Assembly (NCBI GenBank): GCA_022539475.1
Contig: VCMS01000053.1
Location: 166,834 to 230,833 of the forward strand
DNA from: Gracilaria domingensis
Lineage: Eukaryota > Rhodophyta > Florideophyceae > Gracilariales > Gracilariaceae
DNA: 64,000 nucleotides
Direction of reading: 5' to 3'
Of the stretch, positions 63,425-64,000 are shown in pieces (position 1 is the first letter of the stretch; the number at the start of each line of letters is the position of its first letter). Position numbers and translations under genes: made by a program. The notes below the pieces were generated by a model. That model had not been told where the DNA came from. It worked only from the letters and a program-made list of their open reading frames with translations, and did not search any database.

Positions 63425-64000
63425 ATTGCGCCTACACCCGCTCCATCATGGGGATATGGTACATGTAATATAGCGAAGTAGTGGTTAGCAAAAGCGGTCG
63501 ATAGAAGAATAGATACGAATAAAACGGTATGATTTCATAATGGGCATCATCTGTACTAGCACTAGTATTCCATGCGTTGCAGGGTATCATTCCGCAGAAG
63601 GTATCGTGTAATGTGCACCTTAATGGAAACTGAACCTAGACTTCGCGAAATACAGTTCAGGTAGCCCTCGACTAAAGAACTAGCACGAGTGGAAAACCCA
63701 CCAGTATTTACTGCACAGCGATTCTGGACGACCCAAGCAATTATCTGCAAATTTTGAAATAATTGATCTCGATATTTTTTCAAAAAATTTACTGGACGAC
63801 CCTTGCCAATTTCTGGACGACCCTCGCCAAAAACTAGCATCTGCAAGAGACAGGACGCAGCCGCCGGATGCGGCTTGATGTCTTGTAGGCCTCTAAAGGC
63901 TCTCTCGGATGTTCTCAGAAGGACAGACAGTATTCTATTGACTTTCACCTCTCATGAACCAGAGATGGTGGGAGAGTGATTCAGTAAGGCTTAAATGCTC
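63425..64000. other. Right end of the element and flank
   Basis: To 63853 the DNA matches 48356-48784; it contains three copies of CTGGACGACCC (about 63724-63826). From 63854 the flank is new and starts with a hairpin AGCCGC-CGGAT-GCGGCT (63858-63874), of the same CCGC/GCGG type as the stem-loops at 24501-25975. No gene recognised. Confidence 0.5.

Larger units (their letters stand above)
50703..63853. mobile_element. Long copy of the large DNA transposon (about 13.2 kb)
   Basis: Order from left: gene A (minus), inverted promoter arms around a palindrome array, methyltransferase-SET gene (plus), 798-residue gene (plus), transposase (minus), tandem repeat, hairpins. Ends are set where similarity to the short copy stops (left ATTGAGGTTCACC, right GCATCTGCAAGAGACAG). 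No terminal inverted repeat or target duplication was found, so true ends may differ. KDZ-type transposons of fungi and algae are known to be associated with chromatin and DNA modification genes; the combination seen here is inferred to be one mobile unit because the deletion derivative shares both flanks. Confidence 0.7.

Noticed and set aside
41468-63853. Terminal inverted repeats for the large DNA element
   Set aside because: The shared left and right edges (ATTGAGGTTCACC and GCAAGAGACAG) are not inverted copies of each other in either copy; no TIR can be claimed.
1-64000. tRNA, rRNA and CRISPR features
   Set aside because: I looked for T-arm-like GGTTCGANNCC with a matching acceptor stem and for regular spacer arrays; candidates such as the LTR segment near 22225 lack the cloverleaf. 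Nothing supportable.

Overview
The window looks like nuclear DNA of a compact, intron-poor, transposon-rich eukaryote. The mix fits a multicellular red alga such as the florideophyte Chondrus crispus, but that is inference and I cannot confirm the species. Host-type genes (a BK-like K+ channel, an SDR enzyme, a ketopantoate-reductase-like protein, a HAD phosphatase-like protein) read as single exons. Most of the remainder is mobile DNA in successive states of decay.

Layout. 1-3453: BK/Slo-type potassium channel (minus, runs off the left edge), a very GC-rich divergent promoter, and an intronless SDR gene (plus). 3454-6750: no gene seen, two foldback/MITE-like inverted repeats. 6751-9685: dead hAT transposon (minus) split by a 571-bp solo LTR. 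10699-23085: old Ty3/gypsy chromovirus (minus) with gag, pol and chromodomain, plus an unusual antisense ORF of about 600 codons beside its 3' LTR, a run of small stem-loops and an 11-bp-periodic repeat. 23086-24477: opposite-strand integrase-chromodomain fragment, followed by about 1.5 kb rich in CCGN...NCGG stem-loops. 26169-27019: possible further LTR. 27129-29921: hAT and PIF/Harbinger remnants. 30640-32915: divergent pair of pseudogenes (multi-pass membrane protein; bromodomain protein) around a GC-rich core. 33193-37565: second Ty3/gypsy family (plus; 571-bp LTR, gag, protease, start of RT), carrying very many CCANNTGG palindromes. 38032-41263: coiled-coil ORF in strongly strand-asymmetric DNA, a ribulose-phosphate epimerase fragment, and a ketopantoate-reductase-like gene.

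41.3-63.9 kb holds the most interesting system: two closely related copies of a large DNA element. The long copy (about 50703-63853) has a low-complexity gene ('gene A') divergent from a DNA amino-methyltransferase/SET-domain gene, an intact 798-residue protein of unknown function, and a convergent KDZ/Plavaka-like transposase with an N-terminal zinc finger. Between the divergent genes lie inverted promoter arms and an array of 110-bp units centred on a perfect palindrome. The short copy (about 41468-48784) is the same element with one 6.3-kb internal deletion. Both end in about 374-bp tandem repeats and three strong hairpins. I read this as a self-modifying transposon coding for both DNA and protein methylation functions, with most genes now broken by one to three lesions. 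The short copy lies directly against a 5'-truncated HAD gene whose intact relative is next door.
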